A stretch of 64,000 nt of DNA from an uncultured Collinsella sp. (lineage in GTDB: Bacteria; Actinomycetota; Coriobacteriia; Coriobacteriales; Coriobacteriaceae). Of this stretch, positions 11,977-21,326 are shown piece by piece. The translations under genes were made by a program, and so were the position numbers. The stretch lies in NCBI GenBank assembly GCA_902475375.1, contig CABRZC010000001.1, positions 1-64,000 on the forward strand, in the 5' to 3' direction. Each line of letters begins with the position of its first letter. Position 1 is the stretch's first letter. A model generated the notes under the pieces. It searched no databases. It had not been told where the DNA came from and saw only the letters and a program-made list of their open reading frames with translations.

Positions 11977-12059
11977 AAATGCTAAACCGCCGCTCGAGGC
12001 GGCGCGCATGGCGGCCGGGTATAATTTGATTGTCAAAGACAGCAATTTGGAGGTGCCCC

Positions 12060-12533
12060 ATGAATGCCCCCGACGCACTCCAAAATATCCGCTCAAAACA
12101 CCCCGTTGCATATTTGGTTCTCTATCTCTTTGCCGGCTGGGTATTACTGGTTGTCATCACCCATGCCATAGCTTTTGGAGCAGAACTGCTGATAGCCAGC
12201 TCGGACCAGCCCGTCGTCAAATGGGAGACGACCGATGAGTGCACCGACGGAACCCGAACCGTTTACTACAACAGCCCGTCCCTCTACCAAGAGTTCAAGG
12301 TCAAGATAAAGGACTCCAAGATTGTCGATGCCGAACTGGGCTCTTTATTTACAATCGGAGCAACCGTCAACGCCGAGCAAGTCGAGTACACGGACAGCCA
12401 TGCGACGTATCGTATCGACCTCAGCATCCTAGGCCGACCGTCACGCGCCTGTCTGCTCGAATGCGATATACGCGGCACCACACTACACATGTCCGAAATA
12501 CAGATGCGCCCGGACAAAGAGACCTCTTCTTGA
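12060..12533 (+). CDS. Small membrane-anchored protein of unknown function
   Basis: I do not recognise this 157-residue protein. It has a short cytoplasmic N-terminus, one hydrophobic segment (about residues 17-40: VAYLVLYLFAGWVLLVVITHAIAFG) and an extracytoplasmic domain with three cysteines. ATG 12060 (MNAPDALQ) is chosen because TTTGGAGGTGCCCC precedes it; TATAAT at 12020-12025 is a candidate -10. It points opposite to its neighbours and sits with the ATP-binding gene in the gap that splits dnaX from ybaB-recR. Confidence 0.72.
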   Translation: MNAPDALQNIRSKHPVAYLVLYLFAGWVLLVVITHAIAFGAELLIASSDQPVVKWETTDECTDGTRTVYYNSPSLYQEFKVKIKDSKIVDAELGSLFTIGATVNAEQVEYTDSHATYRIDLSILGRPSRACLLECDIRGTTLHMSEIQMRPDKETSS

Positions 12534-12554
12534 GCAGCATACCCGCCCGCACGG

Positions 12555-15095
12555 TTACTCCACCGGCTTGAAGATGGTGGCCTGGCCGAAGACGCTGCGG
12601 ATGAGGGCTTTGGCCTCGTCCTCGGTCTGCGGGATGCTCGGGGCTGCGCCCTGATGGCCGAAGGGGCTGCCGGCGCCGGGGTTGGACTCCCAAGGGGCAG
12701 CGGGGGCGTCGTCGCTTGCGAGAGCGGACGTCGCGACTGCGGGAGCCGCGGCTGAAGCGGCAGGGCTGGGCGCGGGCGTCGCACCCGGCACGTCGAACGG
12801 AGGCAGATCGTCCCCGCCGGCATCGGCAGCAAAACCGCCGACCATGGCGTCGTCGTAGGGCACCTGCTCGGATTCCCACGGCGCAGCCTGCGCAGACGGC
12901 TGCGTCTTGGGAGCGGACGCGCGCTCGGGTGCGCGGGGCGCGGGCTCGGTCGGGAGCTCGCCCGTGGCAGGAGCGCCGGCAGGGTTGTCGGAGCGCAGCC
13001 AGGGGGCCTTAGCCAGGTCGGATGACTTGGGCGCAGGCGCGGCAGCGGGCTTGGGCGCGGGGACCGGAGCGGCCGGTTTGGGCGCAGCGGGTTCAGGCGC
13101 CGACGGGGTCGGTGCCGCCGCCGGTGCCGCTTTTGGCTGCGTCGCGCTGGTGCTCGAGGATGCAGTGGCCGCCGAGGACACGGGTTGCGGGTCCGCAGAT
13201 GCCGCAGCCCGTACAGATGGAGAATGCTCCTCATGTTGAGGAGCCGGCGTGCCACCCCCATTCAGGACATAGTCGACGGTGCGACGACCGAAGACCGCAC
13301 TGACTGTCGGCAAAAACACCGCCTGTGTATCAGCACGCCCGAGCATCTTGATAGCAAATGCCGTAGGGAACGAAACCGTGAGCTTAGAACCATCGTCTGC
13401 CGTAGCGCGAGCGTTCAACAGGAGAGCCGCATAAGAAGGTTGTTGGGCCTTGACGCGCTCGACGACCTCGGCCCATTTGCGCTGGAGCTCGCCGGCATCC
13501 TCGACCGCGGGGGTTTCGGCGGCGCCGGCGGCAGCAACCTGGGCGGCAGTGTTGGGCTGGAGCTTAGGTGCCGGTGCAGCGGCAGGTGCGGGAGCCGAAG
13601 CGACGGTGGGCTGGGACATCGGAGCCGGGGCAGGCTGAGGCGCAGCCGCGGCGGGCTTGGGGGTCGGCGCAGGCTGAGGCGCAGCCGCGGCGGGCTTGGG
13701 GGTCGGCGCGGGCGCAGGCTGGGTCGCCGGAGCGGCAGTGCCTCGGTCCCAGGGCATGCCACCCTGGCGCGCAGACGCAGCGGCGGGCACGGCAGATGCC
13801 ACAGGAGCGGCAGCTCGGGCACCCGAGATCAGTGTCGGCTGTTGCATCGCCGCAGGTGCAGCCGCGACAACCGCAGGCGCGGCACCTGCAGCAGCCACGC
13901 TCGCCGGCACCGCGGCGTTGGCGACCATGACCTCCAAGCGCGCCACGCGCTCGGCCAGGGCCTCAATGGTCAGATCGGCCTCGGGACGTGCCAGGCGCGT
14001 GCAGGCGATCTCGAGCACCAGGCGCACGTCACTCGCGCCCCTCATCTCCAGCGCGGCATCGTCGAGCACCGTCAGCACGCGGGCCAGACGGTCGGCCGGA
14101 TGCTCGCCAAAGGCAGCAGCCTCGGCAGCAAGCGCCTCGGCCTGCTCGGCCCCGCCCTCAAACAGCTCGGCACGGGCACCGGCAACGCAGGCCACATACA
14201 CGTCGCGCACATGCGCCACCAGGTCGCGCGTCAGCTCAAGCAGGTCATTGCCCTCCTCGACCTGTGCACGAATGAGCCCATAGAGCTCAGTAATATCACG
14301 CTCGGCGATGGCGCGGGCAAACTCGCCCAGAATCTGGTCCGAAACCTCGCCCAAAAGCGAGCGGGCATCGTCCGCATGCACGGCGCCGTTGCCAAAAACG
14401 CTCAGCTGCTCCAGCGTGGAGAGCGCGTCGCGCATGCCGCCCTTGGCATGGCGCGCCACGATGGCGAGCGCCTCGTCGTCGTAATCGAAGCCCTCCTGCT
14501 CGCACACGTAGGACAGGCGATGCTCGATATCCTCGTTGCCGATGCGGTGGAAATCGAAGCGCTGGCAGCGCGAGAGGATGGTCTCCAGAATCTTTTGCGG
14601 ATCGGTAGTGCACAGCACAAAGATCACGTGTGCCGGCGGCTCCTCGAGCGTCTTGAGCAGCGCGTTGAACGCCGCCGTCGTGAGCATGTGAACCTCGTCG
14701 ATGATATAGATCTTGTACTTGCCGCGCACCGGGGCAAAGTTGACGGAGTTGATGATCTCCTCGCGCACATTGTCCACGCCCGTGCGGCTTGCGGCATCGA
14801 GCTCGTAGACATCGGGGTGGTTGCCCTCGGCGATGAGCTCGCACTCCTCACAGGTGCCGTCGGGCATGCAGCCGCTTGCGCCCTCGGCGCGCGCCGCCTC
14901 GGCATTGCGGCACAGCAGCGCCTTGGCAAGGATGCGCGCCATGGTGGTCTTGCCCGTGCCGCGCGGTCCGCAGAACAGGTACGCGTGGGACAGGCGTCCC
15001 TCGGTGATGGCGTGCTCGAGCGTCGAGACGATATGCTGCTGGCCCACCACGGAGTCGAAGGTGAGCGGGCGATACTTTCGGTACAACGATTCCAT
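12555..15095 (-). CDS. dnaX: DNA polymerase III subunit gamma/tau
   Basis: DnaX is the ATPase of the clamp loader. The 846-residue protein starts MESLYRKYRPLTFDSVVGQ at ATG 15095; upstream in-frame sequence is unlike DnaX. It shows Walker A (GPRGTGKTTMA, about residues 45-55), a four-cysteine zinc module (C-x-n-C-M-P-D-G-T-C-E-E-C), Walker B (IYIIDEVHML), the SRC motif (ILSRCQRFDF) and then a very long Pro/Ala-rich tail, only the extreme end of which looks ordered. The tail carries a perfect tandem 39-bp DNA repeat (13631-13708) encoding a 13-residue Ala/Pro repeat. I see no obvious A-run slippery site for making a separate gamma form. Confidence 0.95.
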   Translation of the reverse strand: MESLYRKYRPLTFDSVVGQQHIVSTLEHAITEGRLSHAYLFCGPRGTGKTTMARILAKALLCRNAEAARAEGASGCMPDGTCEECELIAEGNHPDVYELDAASRTGVDNVREEIINSVNFAPVRGKYKIYIIDEVHMLTTAAFNALLKTLEEPPAHVIFVLCTTDPQKILETILSRCQRFDFHRIGNEDIEHRLSYVCEQEGFDYDDEALAIVARHAKGGMRDALSTLEQLSVFGNGAVHADDARSLLGEVSDQILGEFARAIAERDITELYGLIRAQVEEGNDLLELTRDLVAHVRDVYVACVAGARAELFEGGAEQAEALAAEAAAFGEHPADRLARVLTVLDDAALEMRGASDVRLVLEIACTRLARPEADLTIEALAERVARLEVMVANAAVPASVAAAGAAPAVVAAAPAAMQQPTLISGARAAAPVASAVPAAASARQGGMPWDRGTAAPATQPAPAPTPKPAAAAPQPAPTPKPAAAAPQPAPAPMSQPTVASAPAPAAAPAPKLQPNTAAQVAAAGAAETPAVEDAGELQRKWAEVVERVKAQQPSYAALLLNARATADDGSKLTVSFPTAFAIKMLGRADTQAVFLPTVSAVFGRRTVDYVLNGGGTPAPQHEEHSPSVRAAASADPQPVSSAATASSSTSATQPKAAPAAAPTPSAPEPAAPKPAAPVPAPKPAAAPAPKSSDLAKAPWLRSDNPAGAPATGELPTEPAPRAPERASAPKTQPSAQAAPWESEQVPYDDAMVGGFAADAGGDDLPPFDVPGATPAPSPAASAAAPAVATSALASDDAPAAPWESNPGAGSPFGHQGAAPSIPQTEDEAKALIRSVFGQATIFKPVE
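13631..13708. repeat. Perfect 39-bp tandem duplication inside dnaX
   Basis: Two identical 39-base units (13631-13669 and 13670-13708) encode two identical Ala/Pro/Gln/Lys-rich 13-residue units in the DnaX linker. The identity at DNA level suggests recent slippage and probable length variation between strains. Confidence 0.85.
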
Positions 15096-15210
15096 GGGTG
15101 CTCCCCCGGGTATACTGAGTCTTGTTGCCGCGACGGCCATGCGGTCGCACGGCATACTGCATTCATAATAACCCGTACGGCGAGCCCGCCGCGATAGGAG
15201 TCCAAAGAGC

Positions 15211-15936
15211 ATGGCAGACGCAGAGAGCAACCTCGTTCCCTCCGAAGCAGCCGACCAGGTCGAGGTCGCGCTCGAGAAGCAGGCCGCAGCCGACGACGGC
15301 ATCCTGTACCTCAACGAGTACCAGTACGAAAACGATCTAGTCACCGACTTCGCCCGTCTGGTCGCCTCGCCCAGGCGTCGCGGTTCGCTGTATGTCGCCG
15401 CGGCAATTGCCGCACTCATCGGCATTGGCATGCTGGTGGCCGGCGGCAACTGGATCAAGTTTGGCGTCGTTCTGATCGTATTCGGCGCCTTTTTGGCCTG
15501 GTGGAGCAAAAACCTGCACCACACGCTCGCCCGTGACTTTATCGACGCCGTCGAGGCCGACGAGTCCATGGGTGGCCGCTATCGCCGCGTCGCTGCCAAC
15601 GAGGACGGCCTGATGGTTTGGGGCAAGAGCGGCAAGTCACAGTTCTTCCCGTTTGAAAAGCTCGACCACGTGCTCGACGGCGAGCGCATCTTTGTGGCCA
15701 TGTTCGCCGACCAGGGCGTGACGATCCCCAAGGACACCTTCGTCCGTGGCGATGCCGAACAGTTTGGCCCCTTCCTCAAGGCCCGTATCAACAAAAAACT
15801 CCGCATCGAGACCAAGCGCAAGAAGATGAAGGCAGAAAAGGCCGTTGCCGAAGCCAAACAGGGCGACAAGGCCGACAAGCCCCAGGACAACAAGGGCAAG
15901 CAGCGCAAGCAGAAGAAGAGCAAGAAGAAGCGCTAA
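15211..15936 (+). CDS. Two-helix membrane protein with Lys-rich cytoplasmic tail
   Basis: I do not recognise a named family. The 241-residue protein has an acidic N-terminus, two adjacent hydrophobic segments (about residues 60-100: LYVAAAIAALIGIGMLVAGG then FGVVLIVFGAFLAWW), a soluble domain with a pleckstrin- or YcxB-like strand pattern (VAANEDGLMVWGKSGKSQFFPFEKLDHV) and a C-terminal tail of about 50 residues made largely of Lys, Ala, Asp and Gln. ATG 15211 is preceded by TAGGAGTCC. YcxB-like proteins share the two-helix plus beta-domain layout, so that is a possible relation. It is divergent from dnaX and upstream of the kinase cluster. Confidence 0.75.
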   Translation: MADAESNLVPSEAADQVEVALEKQAAADDGILYLNEYQYENDLVTDFARLVASPRRRGSLYVAAAIAALIGIGMLVAGGNWIKFGVVLIVFGAFLAWWSKNLHHTLARDFIDAVEADESMGGRYRRVAANEDGLMVWGKSGKSQFFPFEKLDHVLDGERIFVAMFADQGVTIPKDTFVRGDAEQFGPFLKARINKKLRIETKRKKMKAEKAVAEAKQGDKADKPQDNKGKQRKQKKSKKKR

Positions 15937-16080
15937 GGCCAAGCCAGACAGGCAGCCTCGCATCCCGCCATCCTCGCCATCCGCCTGAGCGTGCTACACT
16001 AGCAGCATCTATGCCACCGCGAACGGCTCGGCCCCGCGCCCGCCGCTCGCAAACGAACTTTAAACGCACGAGGGTTGGCC

Positions 16081-17934
16081 ATGCCGCTTTTCTCGCAACA
16101 TACCGCCCGGTTCTCGCCGGACGTTCCCTTGGAGGGCACTAGCTCTCGCGAGCTGCTCAAGCGGTACCAGCCGCTCGAGACGCTTGCGACCGGCGGTTTT
16201 GGCTCCATCGAGATTTGCCGCGACACGCATCTGCGCCGTCGCGTGGCCATTAAGCGCATCCCCCTTATCAACGGCGCCGGCATGCCCGCCAGCGACATCA
16301 TGGACGTGCTGCGCGAGGCGCATACCGCCGCCATGCTTCAACATCCCAATATCGTGCAGGTTATCGACTTTACGCACGACACCGCCTATGCCTACCTGGT
16401 CATGGAGTATGTCGACGGTATGTCGTTGGCCGAGTTTTTGCATCGCGTGGACGGCCACTCGCTCACCTTTGACGAGGCCGCGGCCATTGCCGACGCGCTG
16501 GGTCAGGCACTCACCTTTGCCCATGCAAACGGCGTGCTTCATCTGGACATAAAGCCCGCCAATGTGCTTATCGACCATTCGGGCAATGTAAAGATCACCG
16601 ACTTTGGCATGGCGCGGCTGTCGTCCGCCGGCGGCTTTGGCGGATCGCGCGGCGGCACCATCGGCTACATGCCGCCCGAGCAGCTCGATATCGAGACCGG
16701 CACGGTCGACGAACGTGCCGATGTCTTTGCCCTTGCCTGCGTGATCTACGAGGGCCTGTGCGGCAGTGCCCCCTTTATGGCGGCCACGCCTGCCGACTCG
16801 CTCGACCGCATCATCGGCGGCGCCACCTATCCCAGCGAACTGATCCCTCACTTTCCCCCGGGGGCCGAGGCGGCGCTCATGAGCGCTCTCTCCCCCATGC
16901 CGCAAGACCGCCCCGATAGCATCGAGGCATTCTGCGACCGACTCCTTGCCGGCTTGGGGAGCGTGCGCGAAGGCCGTCGCAGCTTGGAGCAGATGGTAGG
17001 CGAGCTTTCGAATGACGAGTGCGCGGCAGATGATATCGAGCCATCGAGCTACGAGGATGACACCGTCGAGGTCGACCCCGCACTTGGCTGGGCGGGCACG
17101 CGCTGGGGCCGCGCACGCAATTACACCATGCGCGGCATCTCGGCGCTCTCATGCGGAGCCTTCAGCTTTTTGCTTATGCAGACAGCCGGCGTCGCGACGC
17201 TTCCCGGGCTGGTCGTGGCGGCCGTCGCCATTGGCGCGGCGGCAGGCTTGGCCCCGCAGATTGGCTCGGCCATCTCGGCCGTGGGCTTTTTGGTGCTCAT
17301 GGCCAACGCCACCATGCAGGCGCAGGGCATCCTGTCGATGCTGCCGGTCGCGGTCATTTTTGCCGCTGCCATGTCCGGTTGGTGGATTGCTTGGGGACGC
17401 ACCGAGGCGGCTGCGAGCGCGACGCTCACCTGCGCGCTTGCGCTTGGCTGTCTGACCGGCAATACCTTCCTGGCAGCTGGGGTCGCCGCCGGCGTCGCGT
17501 CATTTTGGCTCGGCCCGGCAAGCGCCGCCGCGGCAACGGGCATGGGCGCGCTTTTTGCCCGTCTGGCCACGGTCGCGCTTTCAGCCGGAGGCGTGCTGGG
17601 GCTCGGTAACGTTGCCGCAGCGCTGGGAGACCCGCTCCTTTGGGCTGCCTTTGTGCTGGTCGCGGCAACTGCCGCAGCGTCATCCGCACTGCTCAATGCC
17701 CATGTCAAGCGTGCCGATCAGGGCTCAAACCTTGCCGCAATCGCCGCCATAGCTGTCACCGGTATCGGCTGCGCAGCGGCGTCCTGTCTTGCACACCATA
17801 TGGAAATTGCCAGCCTTGCAGCCGCGGTCATCGCCAAGGCGGCGGTTGCGGGAATCCTATCCTCTATAATCGTTGGGATATGCCTATATTTGCTCGGATA
17901 CCAAAGAACCTATACGGAGAGTGATCTTTCGTGA
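16081..17934 (+). CDS. Ser/Thr protein kinase with multi-pass C-terminal membrane domain
   Basis: This 617-residue protein opens the cell-wall signalling operon. The kinase domain (about residues 22-290) has ATGGFGSIE as glycine loop, VAIKRI, the catalytic loop LHLDIKPANVL, DFGMARL and GYMPPEQ. The HRD motif is HLD, making it a non-RD kinase. The C-terminal half contains about eight hydrophobic segments without recognisable transporter motifs. ATG 16081 is preferred over a TTG six bases upstream because GAGGG is correctly spaced. The stop overlaps the GTG start of the FHA gene as GTGA. In Mycobacterium the equivalent position holds PknA, but the membrane domain here is different. Confidence 0.9.
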   Translation: MPLFSQHTARFSPDVPLEGTSSRELLKRYQPLETLATGGFGSIEICRDTHLRRRVAIKRIPLINGAGMPASDIMDVLREAHTAAMLQHPNIVQVIDFTHDTAYAYLVMEYVDGMSLAEFLHRVDGHSLTFDEAAAIADALGQALTFAHANGVLHLDIKPANVLIDHSGNVKITDFGMARLSSAGGFGGSRGGTIGYMPPEQLDIETGTVDERADVFALACVIYEGLCGSAPFMAATPADSLDRIIGGATYPSELIPHFPPGAEAALMSALSPMPQDRPDSIEAFCDRLLAGLGSVREGRRSLEQMVGELSNDECAADDIEPSSYEDDTVEVDPALGWAGTRWGRARNYTMRGISALSCGAFSFLLMQTAGVATLPGLVVAAVAIGAAAGLAPQIGSAISAVGFLVLMANATMQAQGILSMLPVAVIFAAAMSGWWIAWGRTEAAASATLTCALALGCLTGNTFLAAGVAAGVASFWLGPASAAAATGMGALFARLATVALSAGGVLGLGNVAAALGDPLLWAAFVLVAATAAASSALLNAHVKRADQGSNLAAIAAIAVTGIGCAAASCLAHHMEIASLAAAVIAKAAVAGILSSIIVGICLYLLGYQRTYTESDLS

Positions 17935-18944
17935 ACTTCCTGAACATCTTCGAGGACCACGTGGCCAGCATCTTCGGTGCCACCCGTGCCCCGTTCTCCT
18001 TTAAGAAGCTTGCCAAGCAGGCCGCTCGCGACATGGAGGATCAGACTCTGGTGATTAACGGCGTCAACACGGCGCCGGCACTCTATACCATCCTTATCGC
18101 CGCCGACGACGATCCCATGCTCGCCCCGTTCTACCCCGAGCTTTCGCGCGAGGTCCGCGAGTTCGTGAAGGCGCAGGCCGAAAAGCGCCGCTATGTCTTT
18201 GTCGGCGAGCCCCTCGTGCGCTTTATGATCGATCCGCAGCTGCGCGCCGGCAAGTTCTCGGTCTTTGCCGAGAACGTCGATGCCCCCACGCTCGGCCGCC
18301 TGTACGAAGAAGAGCGCGCCTATCAAAACGGCCTGGGCCAGAACAACTCCGCGGCAAGCCGTGCCGCCAGCGCCCCGCGCGCCGGCCAGCAGCAGTTTGC
18401 TGCCCCGCAGCAGCAGCGCCCCGCCGCCATGCCCCAGCAGCAGCCGACGCCTCGCGCCGCCGCTCCCGACCCGCTTGCCGTGGCAGACCCCTTCGCGCCT
18501 AGCGTCCCCGACCCCGCCGCAGCACCCATCCCGGTGCCGCAGACCGTCTCGCGCGACGCGCTTGCCGGCATGGGCGGAGCCGCCGCGACCGGTGCCGCCG
18601 TGGGCCTAGGCGCCGCAGCCGGCATCGCCTCCAACATGGCGAGCACTCGCGCCCCGCAGCGCCCGCTCGCCCAGCTCGTCGACGTCGTGAGCGGCGAGAG
18701 CCATAGCATCACCTCCGCACAGGTAACCATCGGTCGCGAGCGCTCAGTTTCCGACATTGCCCTGCGCGACCCCAACGTGTCGCGCCGCCACGCCCAGCTC
18801 ACCTTTACGGGCTCGGATTGGTCGATCGAGGACCTCAATTCCACCAACGGCACGCTCGTCAACAACCGCCGCATTACGCGCTGCCCGCTGCGCAACGGCG
18901 ATCTGCTGACGTTTGGCCTGAGCACCTTTGAATTTAGGGGATAG
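17931..18944 (+). CDS. fhaA: FhaA-like protein: DUF3662 plus FHA domain
   Basis: The 337-residue protein has an N-terminal DUF3662 domain (about residues 1-115, starting NFLNIFEDHVASIFG and containing PALYTILIAADDD), a Gln/Ala/Pro-rich linker (about 135-235) and a C-terminal FHA domain with ITIGRERSVSDIAL, SRRHAQL and DLNSTNGTLVNN. In Mycobacterium tuberculosis FhaA binds phosphorylated MviN and helps control peptidoglycan synthesis; the same role here is inferred from domain order and gene context. GTG 17931 overlaps the preceding kinase stop; GGAGAG lies 10 bases upstream. Confidence 0.92.
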   Translation: MNFLNIFEDHVASIFGATRAPFSFKKLAKQAARDMEDQTLVINGVNTAPALYTILIAADDDPMLAPFYPELSREVREFVKAQAEKRRYVFVGEPLVRFMIDPQLRAGKFSVFAENVDAPTLGRLYEEERAYQNGLGQNNSAASRAASAPRAGQQQFAAPQQQRPAAMPQQQPTPRAAAPDPLAVADPFAPSVPDPAAAPIPVPQTVSRDALAGMGGAAATGAAVGLGAAAGIASNMASTRAPQRPLAQLVDVVSGESHSITSAQVTIGRERSVSDIALRDPNVSRRHAQLTFTGSDWSIEDLNSTNGTLVNNRRITRCPLRNGDLLTFGLSTFEFRG

Positions 18945-18950
18945 TCGCTT

Positions 18951-19367
18951 ATGAACATCGATATCGTCCTTTTTGCAGGCCGCATCGTCTTGGTCGCCCT
19001 GCTCTATATCTTCCTGTTCGCCGTCATGAAGACCGGCGTGGGACTTGTGCGCGGGCAGCGCCGCGACTCGGCTATCTGGACGATTGATGTGGACAAGGGT
19101 CCGCGCGGTATCCGCGGCATCCACGTAGACATGCTCGGCCCCGTCATCGTCGGTCGCTCGCCATCTTCGGACATCTGCATCAACGAACCGTTCGTCTCGG
19201 CCTCGCATGCGCGCTTTTCGTTGCAGGGCCCGGCGCTCATCATCGAGGACCTCAACTCGCTTAACGGCACGCTCGTCAACGGCCGCCAGCTCGTGGAGCC
19301 CGCGACGCTGCGCGAGGGCGACGAAGTCCAGATTGGCGACGTGGTCATGAAGGTGAACCGTCGATGA
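18951..19367 (+). CDS. fhaB: FhaB/FipA-like membrane-anchored FHA protein
   Basis: The 138-residue protein has one N-terminal transmembrane helix (about residues 8-28) and a C-terminal FHA domain with VGRSPSSDICI, SASHARF and DLNSLNGTLVNG. This is the size and layout of FhaB (FipA), a division-associated phosphothreonine reader. The gene starts six bases after fhaA and its final bases overlap the phosphatase ATG as ATGA, so the block is translationally coupled. Confidence 0.92.
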   Translation: MNIDIVLFAGRIVLVALLYIFLFAVMKTGVGLVRGQRRDSAIWTIDVDKGPRGIRGIHVDMLGPVIVGRSPSSDICINEPFVSASHARFSLQGPALIIEDLNSLNGTLVNGRQLVEPATLREGDEVQIGDVVMKVNRR

Positions 19368-21310
19368 TCGACGAGGAGAACAAGTCCGCAACTATGACCG
19401 AGGCGCCGGCTGCCGCCGCAGCTGCGCCGGCCCACGCCGCTCCGGCGGACTCCACACCCGTGGAGCCCGAGGACACCGTGTTCTCCCTGCCTCTTTCGCA
19501 TGTAACGCAAGAATATCCGACGCTGACCGACGACGAGGATGCCGAGGACAACGCTGACGGCGGCACCGCCCCCATCGGCGTGCACGCCGCTGCCGAGCAG
19601 CCCGCGGTCCCGCAAGACATGCCCGCGCCGGCTCACTTTGCCGAACCCGTCGCCACGGCGATTACCGAGAGCTCCGCGGTATTTGCGGCTCCCGAGCCCG
19701 CGGCACCGGTGTTTCCCGTAGCGCCGGCACCCGCCGCAGCGCCCGAGTCCGCATCTGCACCGGAACCCGCGGCGGCGCCCTCCCCCGCGGACGCATCGGC
19801 GCCCGAAGCCATGCAGTCTGTAACCGAAGACGTACCCGCAGCAACGACGGAGGATGTCTCCCAATCCCACGGCACGCCCGCGCCCGCGCACTTCGCGACG
19901 CCCGAGTCTGCAGCCGTCGCCCCGCAAGACGACGAGCCTGTCGACCGTACAACCGAAGAGCCCGCCACGCCCAACGTCAACGACCCGAGCAACGATGCCG
20001 ACACCGTCTCGCCCGGCGATACGGCCGAGATTGACGTTGCCGCCGTGGAGGCCAAGCTTAAGGACCCCGGCTCGACCATGAGTTTTGAGCCGCTGACCGA
20101 CGAGCGCATCGAGACTGACTCGACCTACGACGCCGGCACGACCACGCAGCTCATGTGGGGCGCCCGCTCCGATGTTGGCTGTGTGCGCCCGCATAACGAA
20201 GACTCCTATCTGGTGCAATCGCCGCTCTTTTGCGTATGCGACGGCATGGGCGGCCACGCCGCCGGTGAGGTAGCCTCCTCCATCGCCGTCGAGACCATTG
20301 CCAAGACAGCGCCGCAGGCAGCCGACGCCGCACGACTGGCGGCCGCCGTCGAAGCTGCAAACGCCGCGGTCATCGAGGCTGCGCTCAACGGGCTTGGCAA
20401 GCCCGGCATGGGCTGCACGGCAACCTGCGCCTATATCGAAAACGACATGCTCGCCATCGCCCACGTGGGCGACTCGCGCGCCTATCTGCTCCACGAGGGC
20501 ACGCTCATCCGCGTGACCCGCGACCACTCCTATGTGGAGGAGCTCGTGGACGCCGGCGAAATTACGGCAGACGAGGCTCGCGTCCACCCCAACCGCTCAG
20601 TCATCACCCGCGCGCTGGGCTCGGATCCCGCCATGTATGCCGACCACTTTACCCTGCATATCGAGGAAGGCGACCGCCTGATCCTGTGCTCGGACGGTCT
20701 TTCGAGCATGATTCCCGATAGCGATATCGAAAACATCGCCACACAGTCCTCGACCGCGCAGATTTGCGTCGACAACCTTGTTGACGCGGCACTGGTCGCC
20801 GGCGGGCATGACAACGTCACCGTGCTTGTCGTTGACCTGGTCGACGATGGCGTCATGCGCGAGGCAAAGCGCGTCCGCCGCCGCAACATCACCATTGCCA
20901 CCGTACTGGGCATCGCTTTTGTGCTGGCGGCAGCCATCTGGGCCTACGCAGGCATCACCGGCTCGTACTACCTGGGCACCTACAAGGACACCGTCGCGGT
21001 CTACCGGGGCATTCCCGGCAAGCCGCTCGGCCTTAAGCTGCACTGGCTCGACAGCACGACCACCATCAAACTGTCCGACCTGCCCGAAGACACACAAAAT
21101 CGCCTTAAGGCAGGTATTCAGCAGACGAGCATCGACGACGCACAGGACACCATCTCCAAGTACCGCCATCAGATCGACGAGGAGCAGACCCGTCAGGTGA
21201 TCGACGCGCAAACGATCCGCAATAACACCGACCAGGGTTCGACCTCCGAATCGGATTCCGAGAATACCGCCGAACAGTCCGCCGAGGCCGAAGCCTCCGA
21301 TAAGAATTAG
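19364..21310 (+). CDS. pstP: PP2C-family Ser/Thr phosphatase with long N-terminal extension
   Basis: The 648-residue protein carries a PP2C domain at about residues 265-495: DVGCVRPHNEDS, CDGMGGHAAGE, GDSRAYL, LCSDGLSSM and GHDNVTVLVV supply the metal-binding aspartates. One transmembrane helix follows (about 508-532) and then an extracytoplasmic tail of about 115 residues. PstP is the cognate phosphatase of PknA/PknB in actinobacteria. Unlike the usual PstP, which starts with the catalytic domain, this one has about 260 residues of Ala/Pro/Glu-rich, probably disordered sequence first. ATG 19364 overlaps the fhaB stop, and there is no good internal ribosome site before the PP2C domain, so the extension appears real. 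Confidence 0.92.
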   Translation: MIDEENKSATMTEAPAAAAAAPAHAAPADSTPVEPEDTVFSLPLSHVTQEYPTLTDDEDAEDNADGGTAPIGVHAAAEQPAVPQDMPAPAHFAEPVATAITESSAVFAAPEPAAPVFPVAPAPAAAPESASAPEPAAAPSPADASAPEAMQSVTEDVPAATTEDVSQSHGTPAPAHFATPESAAVAPQDDEPVDRTTEEPATPNVNDPSNDADTVSPGDTAEIDVAAVEAKLKDPGSTMSFEPLTDERIETDSTYDAGTTTQLMWGARSDVGCVRPHNEDSYLVQSPLFCVCDGMGGHAAGEVASSIAVETIAKTAPQAADAARLAAAVEAANAAVIEAALNGLGKPGMGCTATCAYIENDMLAIAHVGDSRAYLLHEGTLIRVTRDHSYVEELVDAGEITADEARVHPNRSVITRALGSDPAMYADHFTLHIEEGDRLILCSDGLSSMIPDSDIENIATQSSTAQICVDNLVDAALVAGGHDNVTVLVVDLVDDGVMREAKRVRRRNITIATVLGIAFVLAAAIWAYAGITGSYYLGTYKDTVAVYRGIPGKPLGLKLHWLDSTTTIKLSDLPEDTQNRLKAGIQQTSIDDAQDTISKYRHQIDEEQTRQVIDAQTIRNNTDQGSTSESDSENTAEQSAEAEASDKN

Positions 21311-21326
21311 AAAGGGAGTGCCGCTT

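Noticed and set aside
15096..15569. A 158-residue N-terminal extension of DnaX
   Set aside because: It is antisense to the divergent membrane-protein gene and unlike DnaX; the family start MESLYRKYRP is at 15095.
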